This document shows positions 8,873 through 17,498 of a stretch of DNA of 47,925 nucleotides, one piece after another. Numbering within the stretch: position 1 is the stretch's first letter; each line of letters begins with the position of its first letter. A program made the position numbers and the translations under genes. Location of the stretch: contig CALZTP010000007.1 of assembly GCA_945829115.1 (NCBI GenBank), forward strand, positions 1 through 47,925. The letters are read 5' to 3'. Source of the stretch: an uncultured bacterium. GTDB taxonomy: Bacteria; Bacteroidota; Bacteroidia; Bacteroidales; Bacteroidaceae. The notes beneath the pieces were generated by a model that was not told the DNA's origin, ran no database searches, and worked only from the letters and a program-made list of their open reading frames with translations.

Positions 8873-11800
8873 TTAATCGGTTATAAGAACCATTTTCTTC
8901 GCCTTAGAAGCCTTCTTGCTACCCTCGCAGGAGACATTCACACGATACAAGTAAATGCCCGTGCTGAGTTTCTTTCCCGTAGATGTTGTTCCATCCCAGA
9001 GTAGTGTTGTGGTGTTTCCTGACACCTCCGTGCTTGGAATGGAGTGCAGCAGTCTTCCTGCTGTATCGAAAATCTCTACGTCTATAACAACATCCTCTCC
9101 AGGGCGGTTATGGCTTACCACAAAAGTTCCCATTCCCGCAGCATTTCTTACGAAGCTTACGTCCATAAGCTCCGGAGTGAGCCCTTTAACGACATTGAAC
9201 GAGAGAGTTGTTGTAGACGGATTGTTCATAACGTCCCAGACACGGAATCGCAGAGAGTGAGCACCTGGCTCTAACTCTGGCAGCTGATAGCTAACCTTTC
9301 CAGATGCGTAGGTTCCGAAGTCGTAGGTGAAGGCATCGTTCAGGGTGAAGGTCTTCTCCACATCATTGTCTATAACGAGCTGAAGGTCATGCCCTATTCC
9401 CGCTCCCGAAGCATTTATTCCGTCACGATCGGTTATCTCTGCAAAGAAGAAAGGCTTGCTATTCACGTCTCCTCCGTTCTTGAACGAATAGGAGTTCAGA
9501 TAGCAGAATACGGAAGGTCCGATAGAATCGTTGAAAACCTCCTCAGAGCCACCGACCTTGAAGCGTTCCTCATTTCCGTGAGCCGTCTGCTGTGTCTGCT
9601 GGCAGTATGCGAAGAGCGTTATCTGTCCTGCCTTTCCAGAGTAGTTGATATCCTTCGGAGCCACGAAGTTTATCTCGAAGCGCCCGTTTCTAACACTATC
9701 CACCCCAGCAAAGAGCGTCTTTGTGCGGTCTTTGAAGACAAAAGGCTTGTCGGCTTCCTGAGCGTTGTCGATGCAAGTGATCTCCTCCTCATTGTCTTTC
9801 ACGAGTATGCTCACCAAGCCGTTGAAGGCAGTGTCGACAGCACCTTCTGTACCTACATATCCAGATACCCTCACCTTTCCGTTCGCCCTCACCTGTGGAG
9901 TTGTTGTACTCTTGTCGTTGAGGTCAATACCGTTAATGCTGTCCACATGGCATTCCTGGAGTGGTACATGCAAGGCGAGTGCCGGGTCGCCGAGGAGACT
10001 GTACTGCAACTTGTTCACCGTGCGGTCCATTCCGCTTGTTACGATCATCTCCTTAGCTTTTCTGTTCGCCTCTCCGAGAGTTGTTCGCTTTCCGTCTGTT
10101 GTGGAAAGCACTGCGTCAAGGAATGCGCTGTTGATATGCTTGTTGTAGTTTGCGTATACGGTTCTCGTGGTGCCATAGAAGGCTATTCCTCCACCGTTAG
10201 GGTTCGTGAGCACAGTCTCGCCGATGGTATCCTCTGTGCCGTCGAAAGGTCCCACGTAGCAAGAGGCTGTAATCCACAATGGCAGGTTCTGGTTCTTGAA
10301 GGAAGAGAAATCGCTTAGCTGCAGCACAATCTCGTGAGAGATACTGTTTCTCGCCCCATGACCAGAATAGTCCATGATCAACGCCCCTTGATTCTGTTGT
10401 GTCTTGATGATCTCCTCACACTCTGGGTATCGGTGACCAGTGGAAGTCTCCTTGCGCTTGTAGGCATCCCACATTACCTTCTTTATATTAAATCCTGGGA
10501 ACTTCACCTTCAGATCATCAGCAATGTCATTGGCATCGGTCATGTGGAGGTTGTTATTGCCATCATCGCCCATGAACATCAGCACGTTCTGCCAAGCACC
10601 CACATTCTTGTTCTCTGCATAGTTGATGGTTTTGTCAACGACGTTCTTTGCATCGGTAGCCGAATAGACGGTGAAACGCCCGATGCCGATGTCTGGAATG
10701 CCAAGGTATAGAAGGTTACTATACAGCGCTTCGTTGTCGTCGAGCATACCAATAAAATCGTCGCTTACGAAGCTCTCCACCTCGTTCTGCGAGTTCTCAC
10801 TCTCATAGCAGAGCAGGAGGTTGTCGGCGTTCAGTGTGCGACAGTCAGAGGTAAGAAGTCGGTTGTCCCACATGCAGTCACCGAAGAGCAACAGATATTT
10901 CGGTGCCTTGCCGTCTGTCTTCGCTCTGTCGTACATCATTTTCATGTATCTCTTATAGGCAGAGACATCAGGCGTACCACTTGAGAACTCGTTGTAGAGT
11001 TCATCGGCAGGCACTATGCGCACTGTCAAGCCGTCGTGCTGCTCGTGGTGTTCCTTAAGCCTTGTGGCTTGTTCAAGGAAATGTTGTGATGTAGGGATAA
11101 GGATGGTGAGATCAACAGCAGTGTCTGCATGGTGGTCTTGATTGGTGATGTTATATACATATTCTGCCTGTGCAGGCTGAATCTTTTCAATGTCGATAGA
11201 GTCGTCGGTTTCTTTGCTACCAATGAGGATGTAGTCAAGACGAAGCGGTCCGCCAGATGTGCATTTTATCCTTACCTCATTTGTGGCGTTGAATGTCTTT
11301 AGGCTATATGTTCTGGTTTGGAACGAAGCCTTGTCGTAGTCGCGAAGAGAGAAAGAGCCAGAGCCTAACAGACTGTCGCCGAGGGAAATCTCATAGCTGC
11401 TATCCGTACCTGCTGAGAGAGCTACAGTGATTGTGCCACCACTCTCGAGGATAGCATGTGCAGGACTCTCCACCATCACCTTTCGTTCATTGCCTACAGT
11501 CGTGGTGGTTGCCTCAACGAGATTCCTTCCGCCGTTCATCCATGCGTAGTTGTCTTTCTCGTGAAGGGAGTAGAAGCGCACTTTGTCTTCTTGCCATTTC
11601 TTTGTTAGTGCCTCTGGAGAGATGGTGTCTTGGGGCTCTGTGCCCTGTGTTATGAAATAATAGCCGTAGTTGGAATACGGATTGCGAATGCGAGTAGTGC
11701 CGACGTATTCCACTGGACCCTTAGCATAGAACAGTCGCTTGCCGTTCACAATGGCTGTCTCTACTGGTTTTAGGTCGTCGAACTCAATGAGGTATTCGGG

Positions 11801-12499
11801 GGTGAGAGTTTCAGGAACGAGATTTCCTCCGTAACCGTAGAGATGGACCTTGGAAAGGTCGGTGAATCCCGCTTTCCGAATCACGTCTGCCGTGAGCTCA
11901 CAGATACCAGTCTCAGGAACTCTGATTTTCGCCCATCGACCTTCGGAGAGGACGGAATGCGCAGCATAGCGTTCCTCCTGCTCTCCAGCACGCGTTGAGA
12001 GAGGCTGGGCAGGGGCTTGGCTCGCCTTCGCTGTTACTGTCATGAGGAAACTGGCGAGGTATTGATACTTGCCGTCTTTGAAGACTATGGGGGTGAAGGA
12101 ACAAAGAAGGTGGGGCTGCTTTCGGGAATAGACGAGGTGCTGCTGAATTGGGGGGATTGGAGGCTGCACAGAGGGCGTTGGAACACCGTTGGAACTGAAG
12201 ACAGGAGCTGTTGAGGGCTCTGAAGGGTCGGTTGAGAGGCCTTGCTCTTTTTGTTTCTTTATGATTTCCAGATACCGTTTCACGTCTCTCTCTGGCATTT
12301 CTATGTATTCGGGGTATAGAATCTGAGCTGTGTAAACGGAGTCTCGCCAGTTTCCATAAAGTGGGAAGGAGCGAGTCACAGTGGGCACAACGCTATCAAC
12401 CCTTACCTCATGGGCAAGGAGATTCTGGAAACGCTGGCAATAGGCTGCTGTTACCGTGATTGTAAGGAATGTTAGGAAAAGGTATCTTGATATTCTCAT
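8873..12499 (-). CDS. porU: T9SS sortase PorU, gingipain-like C25 cysteine peptidase
   Basis: Surface transpeptidase that removes the C-terminal signal of T9SS cargo and attaches the cargo to A-type LPS. The 1208 residues begin with a signal peptide (about 1-21). An N-terminal C25-associated region is followed by the peptidase domain. His714 lies in DYSGHGAR and Cys747 in ITASCYVG. Their spacing of 33 residues equals that I recall for the catalytic His and Cys of Porphyromonas gingivalis PorU. The C-terminus carries a FlgD-like Ig module (LLWDGTTSTGKKLSTGIYLY), which in PorU is retained rather than cleaved. A short stretch before residue 120 is rich in Pro, Ser and Gln. It heads the run porU-porV-ispF-glnN. 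No consensus promoter is visible in the 67 bp before it, so it may be read from the FAH-family gene upstream. Confidence 0.95.
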   Translation of the reverse strand: MRISRYLFLTFLTITVTAAYCQRFQNLLAHEVRVDSVVPTVTRSFPLYGNWRDSVYTAQILYPEYIEMPERDVKRYLEIIKKQKEQGLSTDPSEPSTAPVFSSNGVPTPSVQPPIPPIQQHLVYSRKQPHLLCSFTPIVFKDGKYQYLASFLMTVTAKASQAPAQPLSTRAGEQEERYAAHSVLSEGRWAKIRVPETGICELTADVIRKAGFTDLSKVHLYGYGGNLVPETLTPEYLIEFDDLKPVETAIVNGKRLFYAKGPVEYVGTTRIRNPYSNYGYYFITQGTEPQDTISPEALTKKWQEDKVRFYSLHEKDNYAWMNGGRNLVEATTTTVGNERKVMVESPAHAILESGGTITVALSAGTDSSYEISLGDSLLGSGSFSLRDYDKASFQTRTYSLKTFNATNEVRIKCTSGGPLRLDYILIGSKETDDSIDIEKIQPAQAEYVYNITNQDHHADTAVDLTILIPTSQHFLEQATRLKEHHEQHDGLTVRIVPADELYNEFSSGTPDVSAYKRYMKMMYDRAKTDGKAPKYLLLFGDCMWDNRLLTSDCRTLNADNLLLCYESENSQNEVESFVSDDFIGMLDDNEALYSNLLYLGIPDIGIGRFTVYSATDAKNVVDKTINYAENKNVGAWQNVLMFMGDDGNNNLHMTDANDIADDLKVKFPGFNIKKVMWDAYKRKETSTGHRYPECEEIIKTQQNQGALIMDYSGHGARNSISHEIVLQLSDFSSFKNQNLPLWITASCYVGPFDGTEDTIGETVLTNPNGGGIAFYGTTRTVYANYNKHINSAFLDAVLSTTDGKRTTLGEANRKAKEMIVTSGMDRTVNKLQYSLLGDPALALHVPLQECHVDSINGIDLNDKSTTTPQVRANGKVRVSGYVGTEGAVDTAFNGLVSILVKDNEEEITCIDNAQEADKPFVFKDRTKTLFAGVDSVRNGRFEINFVAPKDINYSGKAGQITLFAYCQQTQQTAHGNEERFKVGGSEEVFNDSIGPSVFCYLNSYSFKNGGDVNSKPFFFAEITDRDGINASGAGIGHDLQLVIDNDVEKTFTLNDAFTYDFGTYASGKVSYQLPELEPGAHSLRFRVWDVMNNPSTTTLSFNVVKGLTPELMDVSFVRNAAGMGTFVVSHNRPGEDVVIDVEIFDTAGRLLHSIPSTEVSGNTTTLLWDGTTSTGKKLSTGIYLYRVNVSCEGSKKASKAKKMVLITD

Positions 12500-12566
12500 T
12501 GATTTTTCTATGTGTTGGGGGTTAACCTCTGAACTTGTTGGTTTGTTGCACTACTGAAAGGGGGTG

Positions 12567-13205
12567 CTATCTTACGTAGAAGTCGAGAACCTTTCGCTCT
12601 TCGAGGAATCCCTCGATATGGTCGCCGATGGCTACTGGGCCAACTCCCACTGGTGTACCTGTATACAGAATGTCGCCCGTTTTTAGCGTGAAGAACTGCG
12701 AGATATAGCTTACGAGTTTGTCAACGCTATGTATCATCTCCGAAGAGCAAGTCTCTTGAACGGTATGCCCATTTATCTCTCCACGGAAATGGAGAGCCTG
12801 GATATCGGGAAGTTCCTCTTTCGCTATCCATTCTCCAATCACGGCAGAGCCATCGAAGCCCTTGCATATCTCCCACGGCTGTCCCTGCTCGCGGAGCTTC
12901 TTCTGAAGCTCTCGTGCAGTGAAGTCTATTCCAACCGTCACAGCATCGTAGTATCTGTGTGCGAAACGTTCTGGGATGCTCTTTCCGAGTTTGCAGATTC
13001 TCACCACGAGTTCCGTCTCGTAGTCTATCTGTCCCATAAAATCAGGGAGGAAGAACGGTTTGCGGTCTTTGAGAAGTGCAGAATCTGCTTTGGTGAATAT
13101 TACGGGATCTCTGTCGGCAGTCTCTGCCACCCCTTGTTGTAATAACGCAGTTTTTATCTCTTTATTGTGCAGGTCGTAGTTCATACCTACTGCAAAAATC
13201 TTCAT
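12567..13205 (-). CDS. Fumarylacetoacetate hydrolase (FAH) family protein
   Basis: A 212-residue protein of the FAH superfamily, which comprises metal-dependent C-C hydrolases, decarboxylases and isomerases of keto acids, including oxaloacetate decarboxylases of the FAHD1 type. The start at 13205 (MKIFAVGMNYDLHN) is chosen because the promoter ends just upstream; a longer reading frame to 13286 would overlap that promoter. Visible signatures are DYETELVVRI for the metal-binding acidic residues, the KGFDGSAVIG region, and the C-terminal GDILYTGTPVGVGP. The substrate cannot be told from sequence. It precedes porU by 67 bp on the same strand and may be cotranscribed with it. Confidence 0.9.
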   Translation of the reverse strand: MKIFAVGMNYDLHNKEIKTALLQQGVAETADRDPVIFTKADSALLKDRKPFFLPDFMGQIDYETELVVRICKLGKSIPERFAHRYYDAVTVGIDFTARELQKKLREQGQPWEICKGFDGSAVIGEWIAKEELPDIQALHFRGEINGHTVQETCSSEMIHSVDKLVSYISQFFTLKTGDILYTGTPVGVGPVAIGDHIEGFLEERKVLDFYVR

Positions 13206-13233
13206 ATCCTTACTTTTTAAGTTTTTTTGTCTG

Positions 13234-13265
13234 CAAAGGTAACATTTTTTCAGACGATTACCAAA
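13234..13265 (-). promoter_or_regulatory. Promoter for the FAH-family gene
   Basis: Read on the - strand: TTTG (13265-13262), 20 bp, then TACCTTTG (13241-13234). This is a full match to the Bacteroidota consensus. The transcript would start near 13228, about 23 nt before the ATG at 13205, which also settles the start codon. Confidence 0.8.
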
Positions 13266-13283
13266 TTTCTTAGAAGAAAAAAT

Positions 13284-13321
13284 CAAAAAAACGCTGGATA
13301 CTCACAAGGAGTTTCCAGCGT
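13284..13321 (-). terminator. Rho-independent terminator of tRNA-Gln
   Basis: The arms ACGCTGGA (13291-13298) and TCCAGCGT (13314-13321), with an inner ACTC/GAGT pairing, form a strong hairpin. On the - strand it is followed by a run of seven T. It begins 9 bp after the tRNA 3' end. Confidence 0.9.
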
Positions 13322-13329
13322 CTTTTGCG

Positions 13330-13400
13330 TTGTCCCACTAGGACTCGAACCTAGTCAAACAGAACCAAAACCTGTTGTGCTACCATTACACCATGGGACA
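13330..13400 (-). tRNA. tRNA-Gln (anticodon TTG)
   Basis: The - strand folds as a cloverleaf. The acceptor TGTCCCA (13400-13394) pairs with TGGGACA (13337-13331), and the T arm contains GGTTCGAGTCC. The anticodon loop TTTTGGT carries TTG, which reads CAA and, by wobble, CAG. About 71 nt including an A discriminator; CCA is not encoded. It has its own promoter and terminator, so it forms a monocistronic unit between tyrS and the FAH-family gene. Confidence 0.96.
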
Positions 13401-13430
13401 AACGAAGCAATTATTTTTCTTTTGCGGTTG

Positions 13431-13462
13431 CAAAGTTACAAAATTTTCGCCAATCCCACAAA
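13431..13462 (-). promoter_or_regulatory. Promoter for tRNA-Gln
   Basis: On the - strand: TTTG (13462-13459), 20 bp, TAACTTTG (13438-13431). Transcription would start near 13425, about 25 nt before the mature tRNA. The -33 box directly abuts the tyrS stop codon at 13463-13465. Confidence 0.8.
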
Positions 13463-14755
13463 TTATTTCGCAATAATTAGGAAATATTTTTTCTTTCCCT
13501 GCTGTGCAAGGAGGTATTTTCCGTCAAGGAGGTCGGAATCAGAGATGCAATAATTAGGGTCGGAAAGCTTTTCCTTGTTAAGAGAAACGCCACCACCCTG
13601 AGTGAGTTTTCTCATCTCACCCTTTGAAGGGAAGACAGGAGCGGAAGCGGTGAGAAGCTCTATAGCCGCCTTGCCAACAATCTCCTCACGAGGAATCTCG
13701 TAATGTGGCACTCCTGCAAAGACATCGAGCAAGGTCTGCTCGTCGAGTTTCAACAGAGAGTCTTTAGTGGATTTTCCAAAGAGAATATTTGAAGCTTCTT
13801 TTGCCATATCGAGATCTTCCTGAGAGTGTACCATAACAGTCACCTCTTCTGCGAGTCTCTTCTGCAGCACGCGTCTTCCTGGATCCTGACGATGTTCGTC
13901 AATGATAGCGTCAATCTCCTCTTTCTCGAGAGAGGTGAAGATCTTGATATATCGCTCTGCATCTTCATCAGGCACGTTCAGCCAGAACTGATAGAACTGA
14001 TAAGGCGATGTTCGTGTTCTGTCGAGCCAGATATTTCCCGACTCTGTCTTTCCGAACTTTCTGCCGTCAGACTTTGTCACGAGCGGACAAGTAAGTGCGA
14101 AGCACTCCCTTCCATTCGTACGTCTTATGAGTTCAGAGCCAGTAGTGATATTTCCCCACTGGTCGGCACCACCAAGCTGCAGCTTACAGTTCTTGTGCTC
14201 ATTGAGATATAGGAAGTCGTAGCCCTGAAGGAGCTGATAGGTAAACTCCGTGAATGACAGACCGTCCCTCGCCTCACCGTTAAGGCGTTTCTGAACAGAC
14301 TCCTTCGCCATCATGTAGTTTACAGTGATATGCTTACCTATGTCGCGTGCAAAGTCGAGGAAGGTGAAATTCTTCATCCAGTCGTAGTTGTTCACGAGCT
14401 CAGCCTTGTTAGGCGCATCGCTATCGAAGTCAAGGAATCGTGAGAGCTGCTCACGAATGCATTTCACGTTATGTGCAAGAGTAGCCTCATCAAGAAGGTT
14501 ACGCTCCTGTGACTTTCCTGAAGGGTCGCCAATCATACCTGTAGCACCACCGATAAGAGCGAGCGGCTTATGACCGCAACGCTGGAAGTGTCTCAGCATC
14601 ATGACACCGCAGAGATGCCCGATATGCAGCGAGTCGGCAGTAGGGTCTATACCGAGGTATGCCGTTACCTGCTCTTTCTGCAGCAGTTCTTCTGTTCCTG
14701 GCATCATCTGGTGTATCATTCCGCGCCAGGTCAGTTCTTCAACGAAATTTTTCAT
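13463..14755 (-). CDS. tyrS: Tyrosyl-tRNA synthetase
   Basis: Charges tRNA-Tyr with tyrosine; class I synthetase. 430 residues, the usual bacterial length. HIGH is present as HIGHL near residue 42. The KMSKS-type loop appears as KFGKT near 231-235, as in many TyrRS. The tyrosine-pocket segments [16 protein letters not shown] and [11 protein letters not shown] are intact. The C-terminal ~70 residues form an S4-like RNA-binding domain ([14 protein letters not shown], then [15 protein letters not shown]). It is the last protein gene of DUF4271-hemD-rnpA-yidD-tyrS, separated from yidD by 108 bp containing a 29-bp tandem repeat. No T-box or other leader is evident. Confidence 0.97.
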   Translation of the reverse strand: MKNFVEELTWRGMIHQMMPGTEELLQKEQVTAYLGIDPTADSLHIGHLCGVMMLRHFQRCGHKPLALIGGATGMIGDPSGKSQERNLLDEATLAHNVKCIREQLSRFLDFDSDAPNKAELVNNYDWMKNFTFLDFARDIGKHITVNYMMAKESVQKRLNGEARDGLSFTEFTYQLLQGYDFLYLNEHKNCKLQLGGADQWGNITTGSELIRRTNGRECFALTCPLVTKSDGRKFGKTESGNIWLDRTRTSPYQFYQFWLNVPDEDAERYIKIFTSLEKEEIDAIIDEHRQDPGRRVLQKRLAEEVTVMVHSQEDLDMAKEASNILFGKSTKDSLLKLDEQTLLDVFAGVPHYEIPREEIVGKAAIELLTASAPVFPSKGEMRKLTQGGGVSLNKEKLSDPNYCISDSDLLDGKYLLAQQGKKKYFLIIAK

Positions 14756-14794
14756 ATATATAGTTGTGAAAAATGATATTTTTTTGATTGTAAA

Positions 14795-14861
14795 ACTCAG
14801 GGATTCTTTTCTTGCCGTTAGTCACTCAGGGATTCTTTTCTCGCCGTTAGTCACTCAGGGA
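14795..14861. repeat. 29-bp tandem repeat, 2.3 copies, between yidD and tyrS
   Basis: Copies at 14795-14823 and 14824-14852 differ at one base (a t/c in TTTTCTYGCC). A third, partial copy, ACTCAGGGA, runs 14853-14861 and ends 3 bp before the yidD stop codon. Confidence 0.95.
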
Positions 14862-14863
14862 AG

Positions 14864-15106
14864 TCAAGGCACTGGGTCGTAACCAGAGCCACCCCACGGA
14901 TGGCATCTCAGAATGCGCTTTACTCCGAGCCATAGCCCTTTCAGAGGTCCGTACTTGGTAATTGCCTGCCGTGTGTATTCTGAGCATGTGGGCTGATATC
15001 GGCAAGAAGGCGGTGTATAGGGTGATATGCAATGCTGGTAGAACCAAATCAATGCTAAAAATATCTTCGCAAGAAGAGTGCGAAAGAAGAGCAGTATGTT
15101 TCTCAT
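14864..15106 (-). CDS. yidD: Membrane protein insertion efficiency factor YidD
   Basis: Small inner-membrane-associated protein that assists YidC-dependent membrane insertion. With the ATG at 15106 it has 80 residues, normal for the family. An upstream GTG at 15145 would add 13 residues overlapping rnpA. The family signature [15 protein letters not shown] follows an amphipathic N-terminal helix ([17 protein letters not shown]). The C-terminus [20 protein letters not shown] is also diagnostic. Its ATG lies 4 bp after the rnpA stop, so the two are surely cotranscribed, as in most bacteria. Confidence 0.95.
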   Translation of the reverse strand: MRNILLFFRTLLAKIFLALIWFYQHCISPYTPPSCRYQPTCSEYTRQAITKYGPLKGLWLGVKRILRCHPWGGSGYDPVP

Positions 15107-15110
15107 TGCC

Positions 15111-15653
15111 CTACCCTCTCTTCTCTGTTGAGGAAACCTCTTCACTATTCTCTTTAAAAGAATCCTTTCCTATATTTTCTTTAGAAGGAAACTTTTCGCT
15201 TTTTTCTTTTGAGGAAACCTTTCCGATATTTTCTTTTGAAGAAACCTTTCCGCTCTTCTCAGCAGAAGAGATCTTCACCATCGCCTTGCGGAGACGAGCA
15301 GCAATCTCCTCCGTTCGATACTGCTTAGCAGCAAGCCAAAGAAAGGCAACAGCAATCTTCTTACCCTCACAGAGGCAGTAGTGCTCAAGGGCGTGCATGA
15401 TGTTCAGCCGATAAGCCTCTCGGAGTTGCCGCTTTACTCTGTTACGGTCTACGGCATGCTTAAAATGGCGCTTAGAGACACTGAACAACACTTGTATCGG
15501 TTGCTCACCCTCAGTAGCGTCCTCTTCGAGTATGGTAACCCGGACAGGATATACCATAACCGTTCTTGTTTCTTTTCCCGAGAAGAGAGCGTCAATTGTT
15601 TTCTTGCTCTTCAATCTGGGCGAGAGAGAGTTATTCTTCGTCTTCAAGATCAC
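15111..15653 (-). CDS. rnpA: Ribonuclease P protein component with repeat-built C-terminal tail
   Basis: Protein subunit of RNase P, which matures tRNA 5' ends. Residues ~8-125 are a normal Rnp[15 protein letters not shown] at the start, [20 protein letters not shown] for the RNR signature, and IAVAFLWLA. After residue ~124 the protein continues for about 55 residues as a 9-residue repeat ([13 protein letters not shown], highly charged), encoded by 27-bp tandem repeats at 15121-15282. Total 180 residues against about 115-140 normally. The start is a GTG at 15653 overlapping hemD by 23 bp; a TTG two codons in is also possible and no ATG is available. Core identity is firm; the role of the tail is unknown. 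Confidence 0.95.
   Translation of the reverse strand: MILKTKNNSLSPRLKSKKTIDALFSGKETRTVMVYPVRVTILEEDATEGEQPIQVLFSVSKRHFKHAVDRNRVKRQLREAYRLNIMHALEHYCLCEGKKIAVAFLWLAAKQYRTEEIAARLRKAMVKISSAEKSGKVSSKENIGKVSSKEKSEKFPSKENIGKDSFKENSEEVSSTEKRG
15121..15282. repeat. Six tandem 27-bp repeats inside rnpA
   Basis: Units begin at 15121, 15148, 15175, 15202, 15229 and 15256, each exactly 27 bp. Consensus elements on the + strand are TTTTCTTTTGA, then GAAACCTTTCC. The units at 15202 and 15229 are most alike; the outer ones are diverged. Because 27 is a multiple of three the frame is kept, giving 9-residue protein repeats. Confidence 0.93.
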
Positions 15654-16386
15654 GTAAGTAAGCCCTTAAGGCAGTTATCATGGAAGGATGCTTCGGAGTA
15701 GGTGCAGAGACCTCGAGTGGATAGCCGTACTCTTCTACTGCCTTTGCCGTAGCTGGTCCGAACGTAGCAATCTTCACAGAACCCTTTTTCACCTCTTCGT
15801 CAAGATTATCGTGAAGTGTCTTCACTCCAGTAGGGCTGAAGAGCACCACCATATCGCAGTTGAAGGATTCGAGCTCCTCTTTTGTGAAGTCATCGTTAAC
15901 GGTTTCATACATCACACACTCCTTGTGGTCGATGCCGTTTTTATCGAGCAGGTTCTTTACATCATCGTTGTGTACCGATGATAGCGGAACGAGATATTTC
16001 TCTGTCTTATGCTTGAGCATAGATGGTATTAGGTCGTCTATCTTTCCTGACACTCCGAAGAAGACCTTTCTCTTTCTGTAATGAGCATACTTCTGTATGT
16101 AGAGAGCGATTGTCTCTGTGGTGCAGAAATACTTCATTGTCTCAGGGATAGTCACTCTCAATTCCTTTGCGAGTGCAAAGAAATTATCAATTGCATATTT
16201 TGATGTAAAAACAACAGCCGTATACTCTCCGAGAGATACGTGTTGCTGTCTGAAATCCTTAGAACTAACACCCACGACCTTTATAAACGGTCTGAATACG
16301 AACTCTACATCAAAATCGCGCTCGATGTCAAAATACGGAGACTTGTCACTTGTTGGTTTTGGCTGTGAAACAAGTATTTTTTTCAT
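15631..16386 (-). CDS. hemD: Uroporphyrinogen-III synthase family protein (HemD-like)
   Basis: 251 residues with the two-lobed HemD pattern: AVVFTSKYAIDNFF in the first lobe, VVLFSPTGVKTLHDNL and KIATFGPATAKAVEEYGYPLEVSAPTP in the second. The family closes hydroxymethylbilane to uroporphyrinogen III in tetrapyrrole synthesis. The neighbours are a DUF4271 membrane protein upstream and rnpA downstream, with no other haem gene. This cluster position is conserved in Bacteroidota, many of which lack a full haem pathway, so the physiological role here is less certain than the family. The reading frame ends inside rnpA, a 23-bp overlap implying translational coupling. Confidence 0.88.
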   Translation of the reverse strand: MKKILVSQPKPTSDKSPYFDIERDFDVEFVFRPFIKVVGVSSKDFRQQHVSLGEYTAVVFTSKYAIDNFFALAKELRVTIPETMKYFCTTETIALYIQKYAHYRKRKVFFGVSGKIDDLIPSMLKHKTEKYLVPLSSVHNDDVKNLLDKNGIDHKECVMYETVNDDFTKEELESFNCDMVVLFSPTGVKTLHDNLDEEVKKGSVKIATFGPATAKAVEEYGYPLEVSAPTPKHPSMITALRAYLRDLEDEE

Positions 16387-16395
16387 TTCTTTTAC

Positions 16396-17391
16396 TTAGT
16401 AATTTACTTTCAGGAAATTGGCGATAAACACCAAAATGCCCCATGCAACTAACATTGGATTTATTTCGAGGGTGCAAAAGTACAAAAAAATTTGGAGAAA
16501 GGCACTCTTTTTCTTAAAAAAGATTTTAAAACACTTATAAAATAGCAATATTTTAACAAAAAGCACCACAAAAACGGTGTAAAGAAGTGTATCATTGACA
16601 GATAATCCGAAATAAGCCAACAACAGCAGCATAGGTGTGAGAAGCATTCCCATGCTTGCCGTAAGCATCATCTTTGTCGTTTTCCACTGCCTCTGTTCTG
16701 CTGCTGAGAAGAAGATATTATTCACCACTGTTTGCAAAATATGTTCAAAGCAAATCAGCAGTATCATCACCGCTAAGAAGCATCCCATGAGGGTATATTC
16801 GCTTAGGGTGATGTATGTTTCAGAGATTTTCTCCTTGGCATAGAAATAGAACACGAGCGAGAGAATCACCGCCGTATGCAACTCCATAAATACGAGATAC
16901 CTCAGTTGTGATGCCGACTCCCTTTCGAGTGCGGAGTTTTCTCTCATTGTTCTGAAGAAATGCTTCATCTGGAAAGAGAAGAATCGCAATGTGCGCTTTA
17001 TGCTTAACATCAGGAGCAGGATTCCGGCAATGAGTATGGAGGTGATGATATCATCGGTGCGAAGAGAATAAGGGAGTGGGTCGCCAGCGATGCCATAACG
17101 TCCAGCATGCGTTTCCTCTATTAAGAGGCTATCCTTAGAAAAGAACGTCTCCTTATAGTAGTGCGGCATCTCGCTAACGTTCACAACATATTCCTCCTCA
17201 GTTTTTGGCATGAGGAAAGAGTCTACCTTTACAGGCCAGTGGTTGACCTTCGGAGAATACAACGACACATCGACAGAATCTTTTGCCCCTCTGAGAATTG
17301 TTTCTGCAGTATGAGCAAAAGACTCTGTCTGACTTGTTTCTGGAGTGCCTTGTGGCAGTTCAGTTACACTTATGGAATCCTGTAAAATCAA
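16396..17391 (-). CDS. DUF4271 integral membrane protein
   Basis: 331 residues. The N-terminal ~115 are soluble, with a YGIAGDPLPYSLRTDD motif just before the first membrane segment. About seven hydrophobic helices follow, beginning IITSILIAGILLLMLSI and ending LVAWGILVFIANFL. This matches the Bacteroidota family DUF4271, whose function I do not know. The start is a TTG at 17391: a stop codon lies in frame five codons upstream and no ATG occurs nearby. It stands 9 bp before hemD, so the two are cotranscribed. Its constant association with hemD suggests a linked role, but that is inference. Confidence 0.85.
   Translation of the reverse strand: MILQDSISVTELPQGTPETSQTESFAHTAETILRGAKDSVDVSLYSPKVNHWPVKVDSFLMPKTEEEYVVNVSEMPHYYKETFFSKDSLLIEETHAGRYGIAGDPLPYSLRTDDIITSILIAGILLLMLSIKRTLRFFSFQMKHFFRTMRENSALERESASQLRYLVFMELHTAVILSLVFYFYAKEKISETYITLSEYTLMGCFLAVMILLICFEHILQTVVNNIFFSAAEQRQWKTTKMMLTASMGMLLTPMLLLLAYFGLSVNDTLLYTVFVVLFVKILLFYKCFKIFFKKKSAFLQIFLYFCTLEINPMLVAWGILVFIANFLKVNY
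16475..16482 (-). promoter_or_regulatory. Possible internal promoter (-7 box) upstream of hemD
   Basis: TACTTTTG on the - strand fits TAnnTTTG and lies within the last 90 bp of the DUF4271 gene, about 90 bp before hemD. No TTTG is found at the expected -33 distance, so this is weak. Confidence 0.3.
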
Positions 17392-17498
17392 GTTCTTTTT
17401 CTTCTATTCAAAAAATCTGTTTTGGCGAGAAAGCAGAGAAAGGCTTAGCCTCTCCTGCTCGCTATGGTGAGCGAGAACGTCTTTAACGCCCTCACTAT

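Noticed and set aside
9389..10318. 309-residue open frame on the + strand
   Set aside because: It lies entirely antisense to porU, whose catalytic motifs and length are intact, and has no recognisable domain.
17458..17475. Terminator between metK and the DUF4271 gene
   Set aside because: CTCGCT/AGCGAG forms a 6-bp stem with a 6-nt loop but no T-run follows on either strand.
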